From: an uncultured Collinsella sp.
GTDB lineage: Bacteria > Actinomycetota > Coriobacteriia > Coriobacteriales > Coriobacteriaceae
DNA: 48,079 bases
Reading direction: 5' to 3'
Assembly: GCA_958445065.1 (NCBI GenBank)
Contig: CAUCQW010000020.1
Coordinates: 1 to 48,079 of the forward strand
How positions within the stretch are numbered: the stretch's first letter is position 1; each line of letters opens with the position of its first letter. The translations under genes were made by a program, and so were the position numbers. A model generated the notes under the pieces. It had not been told where the DNA came from. It saw only the letters and a list, made by a program, of their open reading frames with translations, and did no database searches. Below, one piece after another: positions 31,760 through 40,665 of the stretch.

Positions 31760-32641
31760 ATGGAGTTTGTTCTTGATAACGGCTCTGTCCGCATTGCGTT
31801 GAGCACGGCTGGCGGATCGTTCACTTCTATTACGGCCAACGGCCGTGAGTACCTGTGGCAGGGTGACCCGGCGGTCTGGTCGGGCCAGGCACCCATTTGT
31901 TTCCCGATCTGCGGCGGCCTTCGTGACGGTCGCGCAATGACCATGGGCGGCCGCGAGGTCAAGCTTGCCCGTCACGGCTTTGCGCGCAAACAGGAGTGGA
32001 AGCTCGATGAGCAGGGCGACAACATGGTTGCGCTGAGCCTAAGCTCTGCCGACCATGCCGAGTTGCTCGAGCAGTACCCGTATCCGTTTAAGATCGTTGC
32101 TCGTTACACGATCGATGCGGAAAAGGTGGCCGTGTCGTACGAGGTGACCAATGAGGGCACCGAGGACATGCCGTTCTTTGTGGGCGGTCACCCTGGCTTT
32201 AAGTGCCCGCTTGATGAGGGCGAGTCCTATGACGACTACGAGCTCCGTTTTGAGCAGCGCGAGGCTGCCGAGCTCTGTACTGCCGTTCCCTCGACGGGCC
32301 TGATTGATGTTGAGCATCGCAGCAAGAACCCCATGATCGGCCAGAACCTGCCGCTTACCCACGAACTCTTCGACTTCGCGGAGACCATCTTTGACGTGCT
32401 CGAGAGCCGCGTGGTTACGTTGACCAAGAAAACCGAGGACAAGGGCGTGCGCCTGACGTTCCCCGATATGCCGTACCTGATTGTGTGGAGCAAGCCCGAG
32501 GGCGACTTTGTGGCTGTTGAACCGTGGGGTGGTCTGTCCACCTGCTCCGACGAGGACGATATTCTGGAGCACAAGCGTGGCTGCCTGGTGGCCAAGCCGG
32601 GAGAGACCGTCACTTGCGGCTTTGAGATCGAGATCCTTTAA
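31760..32641 (+). CDS. lacX: Aldose-epimerase-family protein, LacX-like
   Basis: A 293-residue protein from the ATG at 31760, with AAGGAGA nine bases upstream (a GTG at 31742 would be an alternative). It belongs to the galactose mutarotase-like fold: YLWQGDPAVWSGQAPICFPICGGLRDG, LARHGFARKQEW, FFVGGHPGFKCPL with the conserved His, and FVAVEPWGGLSTCSDE with the conserved Glu. This pattern matches LacX of lactococcal lac operons, whose physiological substrate is not well established. It lies between lacB and lacC. It differs clearly from GalM at 7190, which has the classical mutarotase motifs. Confidence 0.85.
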   Translation: MEFVLDNGSVRIALSTAGGSFTSITANGREYLWQGDPAVWSGQAPICFPICGGLRDGRAMTMGGREVKLARHGFARKQEWKLDEQGDNMVALSLSSADHAELLEQYPYPFKIVARYTIDAEKVAVSYEVTNEGTEDMPFFVGGHPGFKCPLDEGESYDDYELRFEQREAAELCTAVPSTGLIDVEHRSKNPMIGQNLPLTHELFDFAETIFDVLESRVVTLTKKTEDKGVRLTFPDMPYLIVWSKPEGDFVAVEPWGGLSTCSDEDDILEHKRGCLVAKPGETVTCGFEIEIL

Positions 32642-32697
32642 CGAGTTATCGTATGTTTGGGGCCGCGCGTGCCGTGCCCCGGAAACAGGAGTTCAAT

Positions 32698-33633
32698 ATG
32701 ATTCTGACCGTTACCATGAATCCGTCGATTGATACGCGCTATCAGCTCGACAAGCTGATCATCGACGATGTTAACCGTGTGACGCCCGAAAAGACCGCTG
32801 GCGGTAAGGGCCTCAACGTGAGCCGCGTGCTGCTGCAGTTGGGCGACGATGTGCTCGCGACCGGTCTGCTCGGCGGCCACATGGGTGCCTATATGGCCGA
32901 GCTTATGGATGCCGACGGCGTCAAGAACGACTTTGTGCCCATCGCCGGTGAGACGCGCATTTGCCTGAATATTCTGCACGAGGGCAATCAGACCGAGCTG
33001 CTGGAGAGCGGTCCGCAGATCGCCCCGGCCGAGCTCGAGGCCTTTACGGCCAAGTTCGCCGAGCTTGCAGCGAAGGCGGACGTTGTGACGCTTTCGGGCT
33101 CGCTGCCGCGTGGCGTCGATGCCGGCTACTATGCCGAGCTCGTCAAGATCGCCGAGGAGGCGGGCGCCAAGGTGCTGCTCGACACCTCGGGTGCATCGCT
33201 GGAGGCCGCGCTGGAGTCCGACGCTAAGCCCGAGCTCGTAAAGCCCAATCTGACCGAGATTAACGGCCTGCTGGGTACGTCCTTTACGACCGATGATGTC
33301 GATGCCCTGCGCGAGGCGCTCGCCGCCGATGACCGCTTTGCCGGCATTCCCTGGGTTGTCGTTTCGATGGGCGCTGCCGGTTCGGTTGGCTTCCATGAGG
33401 GTCGCGCGTTCCGCGCCAAGACGCCCGCGATTGCGGCTGTGAACGCGACGGGTTCCGGCGACTCGACCATCGCCGGCTTTGCGCATGCCATTGCTGCCGG
33501 CGCCGACGACGTCACGGTGCTCAAGACCGCCAATACCTGCGGCAAGCTCAACGCCATGGATCCCAAGACCGGCCACCTGGTCATGGACCGCTGGGACGAG
33601 GTCTACAACAGCGTTGTCGTGACTGAACTGTAG
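32698..33633 (+). CDS. lacC: Tagatose-6-phosphate kinase
   Basis: A 311-residue PfkB-family sugar kinase that forms tagatose-1,6-bisphosphate. The start at 32698 has CAGGAG upstream and gives the family opening MILTVTMNPSIDTRYQLDKL. GGKGLNVSRVLLQLG is the sugar-binding motif, LSGSLPRGVDAGYYAELV and KPNLTEINGLLG follow, and NATGSGDSTIAGFAHAI is the PfkB signature with the catalytic Asp. 1-phosphofructokinase is the closest alternative, but the location next to lacAB supports LacC. It should act after LacAB and before the aldolase at 40666. Confidence 0.9.
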   Translation: MILTVTMNPSIDTRYQLDKLIIDDVNRVTPEKTAGGKGLNVSRVLLQLGDDVLATGLLGGHMGAYMAELMDADGVKNDFVPIAGETRICLNILHEGNQTELLESGPQIAPAELEAFTAKFAELAAKADVVTLSGSLPRGVDAGYYAELVKIAEEAGAKVLLDTSGASLEAALESDAKPELVKPNLTEINGLLGTSFTTDDVDALREALAADDRFAGIPWVVVSMGAAGSVGFHEGRAFRAKTPAIAAVNATGSGDSTIAGFAHAIAAGADDVTVLKTANTCGKLNAMDPKTGHLVMDRWDEVYNSVVVTEL

Positions 33634-33634
33634 G

Positions 33635-33662
33635 GTTACGCGGTTTTACCAAACCGCGTAAC
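33635..33662 (+). terminator. Hairpin directly after lacC
   Basis: GTTACGCGGTTT (33635-33646) and AAACCGCGTAAC (33651-33662) form a perfect 12-bp stem two bases past the stop codon; no T-run follows. Confidence 0.55.
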
Positions 33663-33675
33663 GGCGCGACGCTGC

Positions 33676-33773
33676 AAACGCCCCTAAGCGGCAATCTGAC
33701 GTTCAATCGTCGGGCATGACCAAAAGGTCAATGCCCTCCTCTTTCACGTCACCTTGCTCGCTTAGGGGCGTTT
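33676..33773. repeat. Structured three-way-junction-like element
   Basis: Outer arms AAACGCCCCTAAGCG (33676-33690) and CGCTTAGGGGCGTTT (33759-33773) pair perfectly. Inside are two hairpins, CTGACG-TTCAAT-CGTCGG (33696-33713) and GGGCATGACC-AAAA-GGTCAATGCCC (33712-33736). A TTTT follows the outer stem on the + strand. It may be a terminator-like structure, a small RNA or a mobile hairpin element. Confidence 0.55.
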
Positions 33774-33814
33774 TCGCTGTCGTTGCCAAGACACCGGCGT
33801 TGCCTTGGTCGCAA

Positions 33815-33885
33815 GTAGTCATTGGGGACGCTCTTTAATGACTAGTCGTTTAAGAACGCCCCTTAAGAATGACCCCAATGACTAC
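33815..33885. repeat. Intergenic inverted repeat of the GTCATTGGGGAC family
   Basis: GTAGTCATTGGGG (33815-33827) and CCCCAATGACTAC (33873-33885) are perfect complements. The inner sequence (GGGGACGCTCTTTAATGACT) resembles 29084-29118. Confidence 0.55.
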
Positions 33886-33892
33886 ACTCAAA

Positions 33893-33930
33893 AACGGCGC
33901 CCGTCGGCGATGTTGCCGGCGGGCGCCGTT
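33893..33930 (-). terminator. Terminator of the galKT operon
   Basis: AACGGCGCCCGTCGGC (33893-33908) pairs with GCCGGCGGGCGCCGTT (33915-33930); on the minus strand a T-run follows. Confidence 0.85.
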
Positions 33931-33976
33931 GTCTTGAAGACGAAATGATCTGTTTTCCTCCGTCCCCAAGGGACCA

Positions 33977-35596
33977 TTACAGTGAGTCGATAAAGCGCTG
34001 CTGGGCGGCGCGGCCGGCTTCGTCCCACTTAAAGACGCCGGCGTTGTCGAGCACGTGGCCAAACACCACGCCGACCTCCTCGTGCAGGATGTCGATGGCG
34101 TTTTCGGCCGTAAGCTCGTCGGCGCGGCGGGCAAAGACGTCCTCGGCCCATGCGGCGTGGCTACGGCATAGATCATCGCCCTCGAGCGCACCGGCAAGGT
34201 CGTAGCTGGCATCGGCCTTGGCCGCTAGCAAGTGCTCGCGGACAGCGCCGAGCTCGGGAACCAGGCGCGGCGGAAGAATGGCCAGGCCCATGACCTCGAT
34301 CAGGCCGATGTTCTCCTTCTTAATATGGTGGTACTCGGCATGCGGGTGGAAAACGCCCAGCGGATGCTCGCCGGTCGTGATGTTGCAGCGAAGCGCCAGG
34401 TAGGCCTCGTAGATCTCGCCGCCGGCGTTGCCGCGGGAGTCGACGCGGCGGATGACGGGCGTCACGGTGTTGTGCGCTACGCCGTCGGCTGTGTGCGCGA
34501 TGACGCCCACCGACTCATCGGTCCACTCGCGCCAAGCGAGGATGATCTTCTCGGCGGCGTCGAGCAGCTGGGCGCGGTCGTGCGAGCGCAGTCGCAGCAC
34601 CGAAAGCGGCCACTGCAACACGGTACCGCTGACTTGGTCAAAGCCAGGCACGCTAAACTGCGAGACCTCGGTGGCATGCATCATTGGGAACTCGTGCGCG
34701 CCGCCCTGGAAGTGGTCGTGCGACAGAATCGAGCCGCCTACGATGGGCAGGTCGGCGTTGGAGCCAATAAAGTAGTGCGGGAACAGGTCGACAAAGTCGA
34801 GCAGGCAGGTCAGCCCCTTGCGGTCGACGTGCATCGGACGATGCTCAGAGCTCATGGCAATGCAGTGCTCGTTAAAGTACGCATACGGGCTGTACTGGAA
34901 GCCCCAGCGCTCGCCGTTGAGCTGAATGGGGATAACGCGCAGATTCTGGCGGGCGGGGTGAGCGCCGCCGTCGGCTGCGGCAGAGCGTCCGGGATAGCCC
35001 TCGTTTTCGATGCAGAGCTGGCAGGCGGGATACTTATCTCCCGTGTTCTTTGCAACGCCGGCCGCGGCAATGTCACGCGGGTCCTTCTCGGGCTTCGACA
35101 GGTTGATAGTGATCTCGAGGTCGCCCCAGTTGGTGGAGGTGCTCCATTTGATGTTGCGCGCGATGGCGGCGCGGCGCACGTAGCCGGCGTCGCAGCACAG
35201 GCCGTAGAACCAGTCGGTCGCGGCGCGGGGCTCGTCGACGCCCATGCGGCCGTTGAATTCCTCGTTTACAATCGAAGGCCTCGGCATCAGCACGCCCATG
35301 ATGCGCATGGCGATGCGGTCGCGGCCCGATGCCGTGTCCTCGGCGGCACCGTTGGCGACGGCGGCCTCGGAAAGCGCGGCAAGCGTGCCCTCCAGGTCAA
35401 AATCGGGGAGCGTATCGGGGTGCAAGAGCGAGAGCTTCTCGTTCTGCAACGCCCAGGTCATGTCGAGCGCGGGGCCCGTGGCGCCGATGCACTCCAGAAT
35501 GGTGTTGTAGGCCCAGATGCGGTCGTCCTGTCCGATCATCGATCGGTGGATAGCATACTCAGTCAGGCCCTGCGCAGCCTCGCGCACATCAGTCAT
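33977..35596 (-). CDS. galT: UDP-glucose-hexose-1-phosphate uridylyltransferase (GalT, class II)
   Basis: A 539-residue cytoplasmic enzyme exchanging galactose-1-phosphate for glucose on UDP-glucose. It has the long class II form found in Firmicutes and lactobacilli, recognisable from IVNEEFNGRMGVDEPRAATDWFYGL near residue 110, CQLCIENEGYPG, and ILSHDHFQGGAHEFPM, the HxHxxG-like segment. AEYHHIKKENIGLIEVMGLAILPPRL is another conserved block. Its ATG overlaps the galK stop by one base (TAATG), so translation is coupled. No galE is present in the window, so the epimerase must be elsewhere. Confidence 0.93.
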   Translation of the reverse strand: MTDVREAAQGLTEYAIHRSMIGQDDRIWAYNTILECIGATGPALDMTWALQNEKLSLLHPDTLPDFDLEGTLAALSEAAVANGAAEDTASGRDRIAMRIMGVLMPRPSIVNEEFNGRMGVDEPRAATDWFYGLCCDAGYVRRAAIARNIKWSTSTNWGDLEITINLSKPEKDPRDIAAAGVAKNTGDKYPACQLCIENEGYPGRSAAADGGAHPARQNLRVIPIQLNGERWGFQYSPYAYFNEHCIAMSSEHRPMHVDRKGLTCLLDFVDLFPHYFIGSNADLPIVGGSILSHDHFQGGAHEFPMMHATEVSQFSVPGFDQVSGTVLQWPLSVLRLRSHDRAQLLDAAEKIILAWREWTDESVGVIAHTADGVAHNTVTPVIRRVDSRGNAGGEIYEAYLALRCNITTGEHPLGVFHPHAEYHHIKKENIGLIEVMGLAILPPRLVPELGAVREHLLAAKADASYDLAGALEGDDLCRSHAAWAEDVFARRADELTAENAIDILHEEVGVVFGHVLDNAGVFKWDEAGRAAQQRFIDSL

Positions 35597-36801
35597 TACA
35601 GCCATGCCGCGTAAGCCCCCTTGTCAGAGATAGCGTAATGACGGGCAGAGCCCTCGCCCAGCCAGCCGTTCATCTTGGCGATGAAGGTGTCGACCAGGTC
35701 GAGCGGCACGAAGGCCTGGATGGTGCCACCAAAGCCGCCACCGTGGATACGGACGGCGCCTCGGCCGTCGAGGACATGCTCGGCCAGTGCCAAGGCGTAC
35801 ATGGAAGGCTGCTCGGAGCCCAGCTTGGCAACGACATTCTGCAGGTACATGGCAGAGCTGGCGCCGGACTCGCGCGTCAGGACCAGGAACTGGTCGATGT
35901 CGCCGGCGTTCAGGGCAGCCCAGCGCTTGTCGACTAGGCCGTTTTCGTACCAGTAGTGAACGGCGCGCAGGCAGGCACGGTCGCCCAGCTTGGCGCGCAG
36001 CTCGGGGAGTTTGGCGTCAAAGTCCGCCACGTTTACCTCGCACAGACGCGCCTTGCCAAACTCGGCGGCGACGTCCTGCATCTCGCGCGGAACGGCGGCG
36101 TAGTCGTCGGTAGCTGCCACATGGTCGGCACCGACCTTAACGAGCACGAGTGCATAGCCGTGATCCTCAAAGTTGAGTTCGAGCTTCTGGGTCTTGGGCT
36201 GGGCCTGATCCTCAAAGTCCATGTAGGCGAGTCCGCCCAAGCAAACGGCGGCCTGGTCCATCAGACCGCAGGGCTTGCCGTAGTAGTTGTTCTCGGTGCG
36301 CTGGCTCATCTGGGCGAGCGTGACGGGCTCAATGGCGGGCGCGCCCCAGAGCGTCTCCATGGCACGACCGTACGCTGCTTCGACGGCGGCAGAGCTGGAA
36401 AGGCCGCCGCCCGAGGGGACGGAGCAGGTAAAGGCAAAGTCGAAGCCTTTGGGCTCAACGCCAAGGGCTGCGACCTCGTGGGCCATACCGCGCACGAGGC
36501 TTGCGGACGTGCCCTTCTCGGACTCCTGAACGTCTAGCGTGTCGAGCGCGATCTCAAACGTGGGATAGCCCTCGTCGGCAACGCGAACCTTGTTGGAATC
36601 GGTTGCCACGGCGATGCCGTCGACGGCGACATCGAGCGAGCCGGCGATAACGTGGCCACCCTCGTGGTCGGTGTGGTTGCCGCTGATCTCGGAACGGCCG
36701 GGCGCGTGCACGTAGAGCACCTGGCGGTCGCCGATGGGGCCAAACTCCTCCTCGAACAGCTTGGTGAGCGTGGCGAATGTCTTTTCGTCGGGGGTGGTCA
36801 T
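35596..36801 (-). CDS. galK: Galactokinase
   Basis: A 401-residue GHMP kinase making galactose-1-phosphate. The start at 36801 (MTTPDEKTF) has AAGGAAAGGA upstream. The galactokinase signature is GRSEISGNHTDHEGGHVI, the ATP loop is VPSGGGLSSSAAVE, ENNYYGKPCGLMDQ and VRIHGGGFGGTIQAF complete the set. It is the first gene of galKT and is divergent from a LacI-type regulator; three copies of a GAGTACGTTAAC motif lie in the 338-base intergenic region. It uses free galactose, parallel to the phosphorylated route through LacABC. Confidence 0.95.
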   Translation of the reverse strand: MTTPDEKTFATLTKLFEEEFGPIGDRQVLYVHAPGRSEISGNHTDHEGGHVIAGSLDVAVDGIAVATDSNKVRVADEGYPTFEIALDTLDVQESEKGTSASLVRGMAHEVAALGVEPKGFDFAFTCSVPSGGGLSSSAAVEAAYGRAMETLWGAPAIEPVTLAQMSQRTENNYYGKPCGLMDQAAVCLGGLAYMDFEDQAQPKTQKLELNFEDHGYALVLVKVGADHVAATDDYAAVPREMQDVAAEFGKARLCEVNVADFDAKLPELRAKLGDRACLRAVHYWYENGLVDKRWAALNAGDIDQFLVLTRESGASSAMYLQNVVAKLGSEQPSMYALALAEHVLDGRGAVRIHGGGFGGTIQAFVPLDLVDTFIAKMNGWLGEGSARHYAISDKGAYAAWL

Positions 36802-36841
36802 GGGAGTCCTTTCCTTGGCGCGCACGGGTGGGTTTTGCGTC

Positions 36842-36927
36842 GTTATGAGTACGTTAACAACTTGAAGCGGCATGAACCAAGTGTTCACAATACCGCACGT
36901 TACGGGCTATGTTAACGTACTCATAAC
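36842..36927. promoter_or_regulatory. Paired operators in the galK-regulator intergenic region
   Basis: GTTATGAGTACGTTAAC (36842-36858) recurs as its exact reverse complement at 36911-36927, starts 69 bases apart. Each copy contains the near-symmetric core TACGTTAAC. The spacing would place two repressors on similar faces of the helix. Confidence 0.75.
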
Positions 36928-37033
36928 ACATCGCTTGTCACTTTTTGAGAATCTGGTAATCGGTAGAAATTCAGCCGTGAACGGTACTGCCGTATGGACT
37001 TATAAAGCAGAAGAGATGCAGATAGAAAAAGTA

Positions 37034-37045
37034 GAGTACGTTAAC
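37034..37045 (+). promoter_or_regulatory. Third gal operator copy
   Basis: GAGTACGTTAAC, the same core as the paired sites, 95 bases before the regulator start. It is suited to autoregulation. Confidence 0.6.
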
Positions 37046-37139
37046 ATGCGTCCGACGATAGCGGGCCTCGGCGCGGGATGTATTTCTGCCCGGGCCGGCA
37101 TTCACGCTATTCAGATCTCGCAAGGGTGAAGGTGATCCT

Positions 37140-38171
37140 GTGGCAAGGCGCCCGTCCAACGATACCAGTTCGCGTCCGGTCTCCATGGCCGACGTCGCCC
37201 GCGCTGCCGGCGTTTCGCAGCAGACGGTTTCGCGCGTCGCCAACGGCTTGCCTAACGTTAACGAGCAGACGCGCCAGCGCGTACAGGCCGCTATGCAAAA
37301 GCTCGGCTTTCGTCCGAGTTATGCCGGTCGCTCGCTGCGCGACGGCCGTTATCATTCGGTCGGCCTGTGCGTCAACGATGTCACCAAGTTCGGCAACCTC
37401 TCAATGATCGACGGCATCGCCAGCGCTGCTCGCGAGCATAATTGCGCCATCACGCTGGTCGAGATGTCCAAGACCGAGGAGTTTTCGCTTGCCGAGGCCA
37501 CGCGTCGTATGGCCGCATTGCCGGTGGACGGCATCATTATCGGCATGAGCCGTATGGCGCCCGATTTTGAGACGTTTGATCCACTGCCGGGCATTGGCAC
37601 GGTCATCGTTACCATGTACGCGCACCCGCGGGTGACCACGGTAGACTCCGATCATTACGGCTGCTCGCTCTTGCTTATGAATCACCTGTTTGAGCTGGGG
37701 CATGAGCAAATTCGCTATATTGGCGGCCCGTCGTTCTCGGTCGACGAGCAATTTCGTCGAGCCGGTTGGCAGGATGCGCTCGAGCGTAGGCACATTAAGC
37801 CGCAGACGCCGCTCGAGGGCGACTGGTCTGCCAACAGCGGTTACGAGGCCGGCAGATATCTGGCCGAGCACGACCGCACCATGACGGCGATTTACGCGGC
37901 AAACGACCAGATGGCAAACGGCGCAATTGCAGCGCTGCGCGATAGTGGCTTGCGCGTGCCCGAGGACGTGAGCGTGGTGGGCGTCGATGATTCGCTCGAT
38001 GATTTTGTGGCACACAACGAGCTCACGACCGTGCGATTTGATCTACATCAGCGCGGACGCGAGGTATTCGAGCATGCGGTTCCCGAGGCGGGTACGGCGG
38101 GCAAAACCGTTGCCATTCGTATTCCCGGCCAGCTCATTATTCGACATAGCACGGCGATACCGCGCGCATAG
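37140..38171 (+). CDS. LacI-family regulator of galKT
   Basis: A 343-residue repressor starting at a GTG preceded by AAGGTGAT. The HTH is SMADVARAAGVSQQTVSRVA with hinge YAGRSLRDGR; the sensor domain contains SVGLCVNDVTKFGN, LPVDGIIIGMSR, TAIYAANDQMANGAIAAL and VSVVGVDDSLDDFV. It is divergent from galK, and its own promoter and that of galK share GAGTACGTTAAC sites, so it is probably the galactose repressor. It is a paralogue of the two cassette regulators. Confidence 0.9.
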   Translation: MARRPSNDTSSRPVSMADVARAAGVSQQTVSRVANGLPNVNEQTRQRVQAAMQKLGFRPSYAGRSLRDGRYHSVGLCVNDVTKFGNLSMIDGIASAAREHNCAITLVEMSKTEEFSLAEATRRMAALPVDGIIIGMSRMAPDFETFDPLPGIGTVIVTMYAHPRVTTVDSDHYGCSLLLMNHLFELGHEQIRYIGGPSFSVDEQFRRAGWQDALERRHIKPQTPLEGDWSANSGYEAGRYLAEHDRTMTAIYAANDQMANGAIAALRDSGLRVPEDVSVVGVDDSLDDFVAHNELTTVRFDLHQRGREVFEHAVPEAGTAGKTVAIRIPGQLIIRHSTAIPRA

Positions 38172-38300
38172 TTTGCGCAGGTAAACGGCGATTTATCGTA
38201 TTTCAATAACAATCGGTATGGATGCCGGCAGATAACAGCTGGGATACTGCCGAGTGTTATGATAGACGGGTTCTTTTGTCTATCTAGGAGGCTTTGCCTG

Positions 38301-39461
38301 ATGGAGATCACCAAGGATATCCGCTACATCGGTGTCGACGATCACGACATTGACCTGTTCGAGGGCCAGTACGACGTGTCCGAGAACGGTATGGCATACA
38401 ACAGCTACGTTATCTTGGGCGAAAAGATCGCTGTCGCCGATTCAGTCGATGGCGGTTTTGTCGACGAATGGCTCGGCAACCTCGAGGCCGCGCTCGATGG
38501 CCGTACGCCCGACTACCTGGTCGTCCATCACATGGAGCCCGATCACTCCGCCGGTATCGCCGCCTTTATGGAGCGCTATCCCCAGGCACAGATTGTGGCC
38601 AGCATGGGCGCCTTCCGCATGATGGTCAACTACTTTGGCACCGACTACCCCGAGCGTAAGATAGTCGTCAAAGAGGGCGACGTGCTCGACCTGGGTGGCC
38701 ACAGCCTAACGTTTGTCTGCGCCCCCAACGTGCACTGGCCCGAGGTGATCTTCTCCTACGAGTCTACCGACAAGGTGCTCTTTAGTGCCGACGGCTTTGG
38801 CAAGTTCGGCGCCAACGACATCGAGGACCCGGAAGGCTGGGCCTGCGAGGCGCGCCGCTACTACTTTGGCATCGTCGGTAAGTTCGGCAAGTTCGTGCAG
38901 GCCGTGCTCAAGAAGGCCGCCGACCTGGACATTCAGATTATCTGTCCGCTCCACGGCCCCGTGCTGACCGAGAATCTGGGCTATTACCTCGACACCTACA
39001 ACACCTGGTCGAGCTATCAGCCCGAGGACGAGGGCATCACGATCGCCTATGTGAGCGTGTATGGCCATCTGAAGGCTGCTGTTGAGGAGCTCGCTTCTGC
39101 GCTCGAGGCTCGCGGCCAGAAGGTTTCCGTTTTTGACCTGGCACGCGACGATATGGCCGAGGCCGTTGAGGATGCGTTCCGCTATGACCGTCTGGTGCTC
39201 GCCTCCATCACCTATCAGGGCGAGATCTTCCCGTTCATGAGCACCTTTATCCATACGCTTGCCGAGCACGCCTATCAGAACCGTACGGTGGCACTCGTCG
39301 AGGCCGGCTCTTGGGCGCCCACCGCTGCCAAGGTTATGACCAAGGAGCTCGAGGGCATGAAGGACATCACCCTGGCGCAGAACAAGGTGACCGTGCTGGG
39401 CTCGCTCAACGACGCCTCGCGCGCTCAGATCGAGGTTCTCGCCGACGAGCTTTCCAAGTAG
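38301..39461 (+). CDS. Flavodiiron protein (FprA-family A-type flavoprotein)
   Basis: A 386-residue cytoplasmic oxygen- or nitric-oxide-reducing enzyme of anaerobes. The start at 38301 (MEITKDIRYI) has AGGAGG nine bases upstream. The N-terminal metallo-beta-lactamase-like half holds the diiron site: HHMEPDHSAG, APNVHWPEV, FSADGFGKFG and CPLHGPV. The C-terminal flavodoxin half (from about residue 250) begins IAYVSVYGHLKAAVE, the FMN phosphate loop, and continues with DRLVLASITYQGEIFPFM and ALVEAGSWAP. It is a single gene with its own terminator, functionally separate from sugar use; it probably protects oxygen-sensitive enzymes. Confidence 0.93.
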   Translation: MEITKDIRYIGVDDHDIDLFEGQYDVSENGMAYNSYVILGEKIAVADSVDGGFVDEWLGNLEAALDGRTPDYLVVHHMEPDHSAGIAAFMERYPQAQIVASMGAFRMMVNYFGTDYPERKIVVKEGDVLDLGGHSLTFVCAPNVHWPEVIFSYESTDKVLFSADGFGKFGANDIEDPEGWACEARRYYFGIVGKFGKFVQAVLKKAADLDIQIICPLHGPVLTENLGYYLDTYNTWSSYQPEDEGITIAYVSVYGHLKAAVEELASALEARGQKVSVFDLARDDMAEAVEDAFRYDRLVLASITYQGEIFPFMSTFIHTLAEHAYQNRTVALVEAGSWAPTAAKVMTKELEGMKDITLAQNKVTVLGSLNDASRAQIEVLADELSK

Positions 39462-39483
39462 CGATATATCGCTTTTAACGCTC

Positions 39484-39527
39484 AAACCACCACAAAGGGG
39501 ACAGGCACCTTTGTGGTGGTTTTTGTT
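39484..39527 (+). terminator. Terminator between convergent fprA-type and deoR-type genes
   Basis: AAACCACCACAAAGG (39484-39498) pairs perfectly with CCTTTGTGGTGGTTT (39508-39522), then more Ts. An A-run is absent on the left, so it works mainly on the + strand. Confidence 0.85.
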
Positions 39528-40330
39528 TAAGCGCCGGCGATGACGAGATTTGGGCGGGCGTCGTCGACGATATCGGCGATTGAGGTGGCTACGGTGTGAT
39601 CGGGGTCGCGGTCCATCACGATGGTGTCGACGTCGGTAAGCTCGGCAAAGCGGTACATGCCACGTCCGTTGACCTTGCTGGCATCCATGAGGGCGACGCT
39701 TTGACGGGCGGCACCGACCATAGCCGCTTTGGTCTCGGCCATCTGCGGAAAGTCGGTCGTAAAGCCGCAGCCGGGAACAAAAGCGCCGGGGCACATGACG
39801 GCAAGGTCGGCGTGGACCATTTGGAGCGCCTGCATGGTAAGTGGGCCGTACAGATAGCGATGACCTTTGCGCAGTGCCCCGCCCAGCATGACGACATCGA
39901 CCGAGGGCATGCTCTCGTCGATATAATCAGCGATGGTAATGTCGGCCGTGATAACGGTGATGCCGTCGCGCTGGTCGAGGAGCCGGACGAACTCAAGCGC
40001 CGTGGTGCCCGAATCGACGAGCAGCGTGTCGCCGTCATTGACAAGCTCGATGGCGCTTTGCGCGATGGCCTGCTTGGCAGCGACGTTGACATTGATGCGG
40101 CGATCCTGCGTGGAAACGGTCAGGCGTTTGTGGAGCGATACGGCACCACCATGTGTGCGGCGCAGCTTGCCTGCTTCGGCGAGCGCGTCCAGGTCGGCGC
40201 GGGCGGTGACGGAGGACACGCCAAAGGTCTGGGCGATTTCTGCTACCTGCACCGAGGCATTATGCTCGAGCATTTCCATAATGGCGGACCGACGCTCATC
40301 GGCGAAAGCTCGGGTTGTTGCATGGGCCAT
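39527..40330 (-). CDS. DeoR-family regulator next to the aldolase gene
   Basis: A 267-residue protein from the ATG at 40330 with GGAG five bases upstream. The winged HTH is RRSAIMEMLEHNASVQVAEI, FGVSSVTARADLDAL; the sugar-phosphate sensor has LLVDSGTTALEFVRLL, TVITADITIADYI, VVMLGGALRKGHRYLYGP and LMDASKVNGRGMYRF. It is divergent from the class II aldolase gene, and ten-base-spaced TTTTC repeats between them are plausible operators. The ligand may be a ketose phosphate of the tagatose pathway. It is distinct from the DeoR-type regulator at 8448. Confidence 0.88.
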   Translation of the reverse strand: MAHATTRAFADERRSAIMEMLEHNASVQVAEIAQTFGVSSVTARADLDALAEAGKLRRTHGGAVSLHKRLTVSTQDRRINVNVAAKQAIAQSAIELVNDGDTLLVDSGTTALEFVRLLDQRDGITVITADITIADYIDESMPSVDVVMLGGALRKGHRYLYGPLTMQALQMVHADLAVMCPGAFVPGCGFTTDFPQMAETKAAMVGAARQSVALMDASKVNGRGMYRFAELTDVDTIVMDRDPDHTVATSIADIVDDARPNLVIAGA

Positions 40331-40377
40331 ATCCGCTCCATCATCGTCTGAAATTTGCAGGAATTGTGTTGAGTCTA

Positions 40378-40450
40378 TTTTCGTTCATTTTCTTTTTAAG
40401 TAAGAAAACGCCTTTCGATTACTTACTTTTTCTATAAAAGAAAGATAATC
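40378..40450. promoter_or_regulatory. DeoR-type operator region, TTTTC repeats
   Basis: TTTTC-GTTCA-TTTTC-TTTTT at 40378-40397 repeats at ten bases. GATTACTTACTTTTTC...AAAGAAAGATAATC (about 40418-40450) forms an imperfect inverted repeat. It sits between the DeoR-type gene and the aldolase. Nothing else is seen in the 335-base gap apart from an open but poorly coding upstream extension of the aldolase frame. Confidence 0.5.
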
Positions 40451-40665
40451 AAGGCTCAAAACTCAATTTCGAACACGCGCGCTCGGGTTCGACCCCTTCC
40501 GTTTACTTTTCAAAAATGAAGGTTGGACCTCGCGCGATGACAATATCTCGCACATGCATACCCGCTGAATTTCATACAATGAGCGCAGCAAAACGCAAGG
40601 TAAAACGCCTTGTGAACAACTACGCCCGATGTCCAGATGCGGGCGAGGGAGAGGAGCAAACGCTC

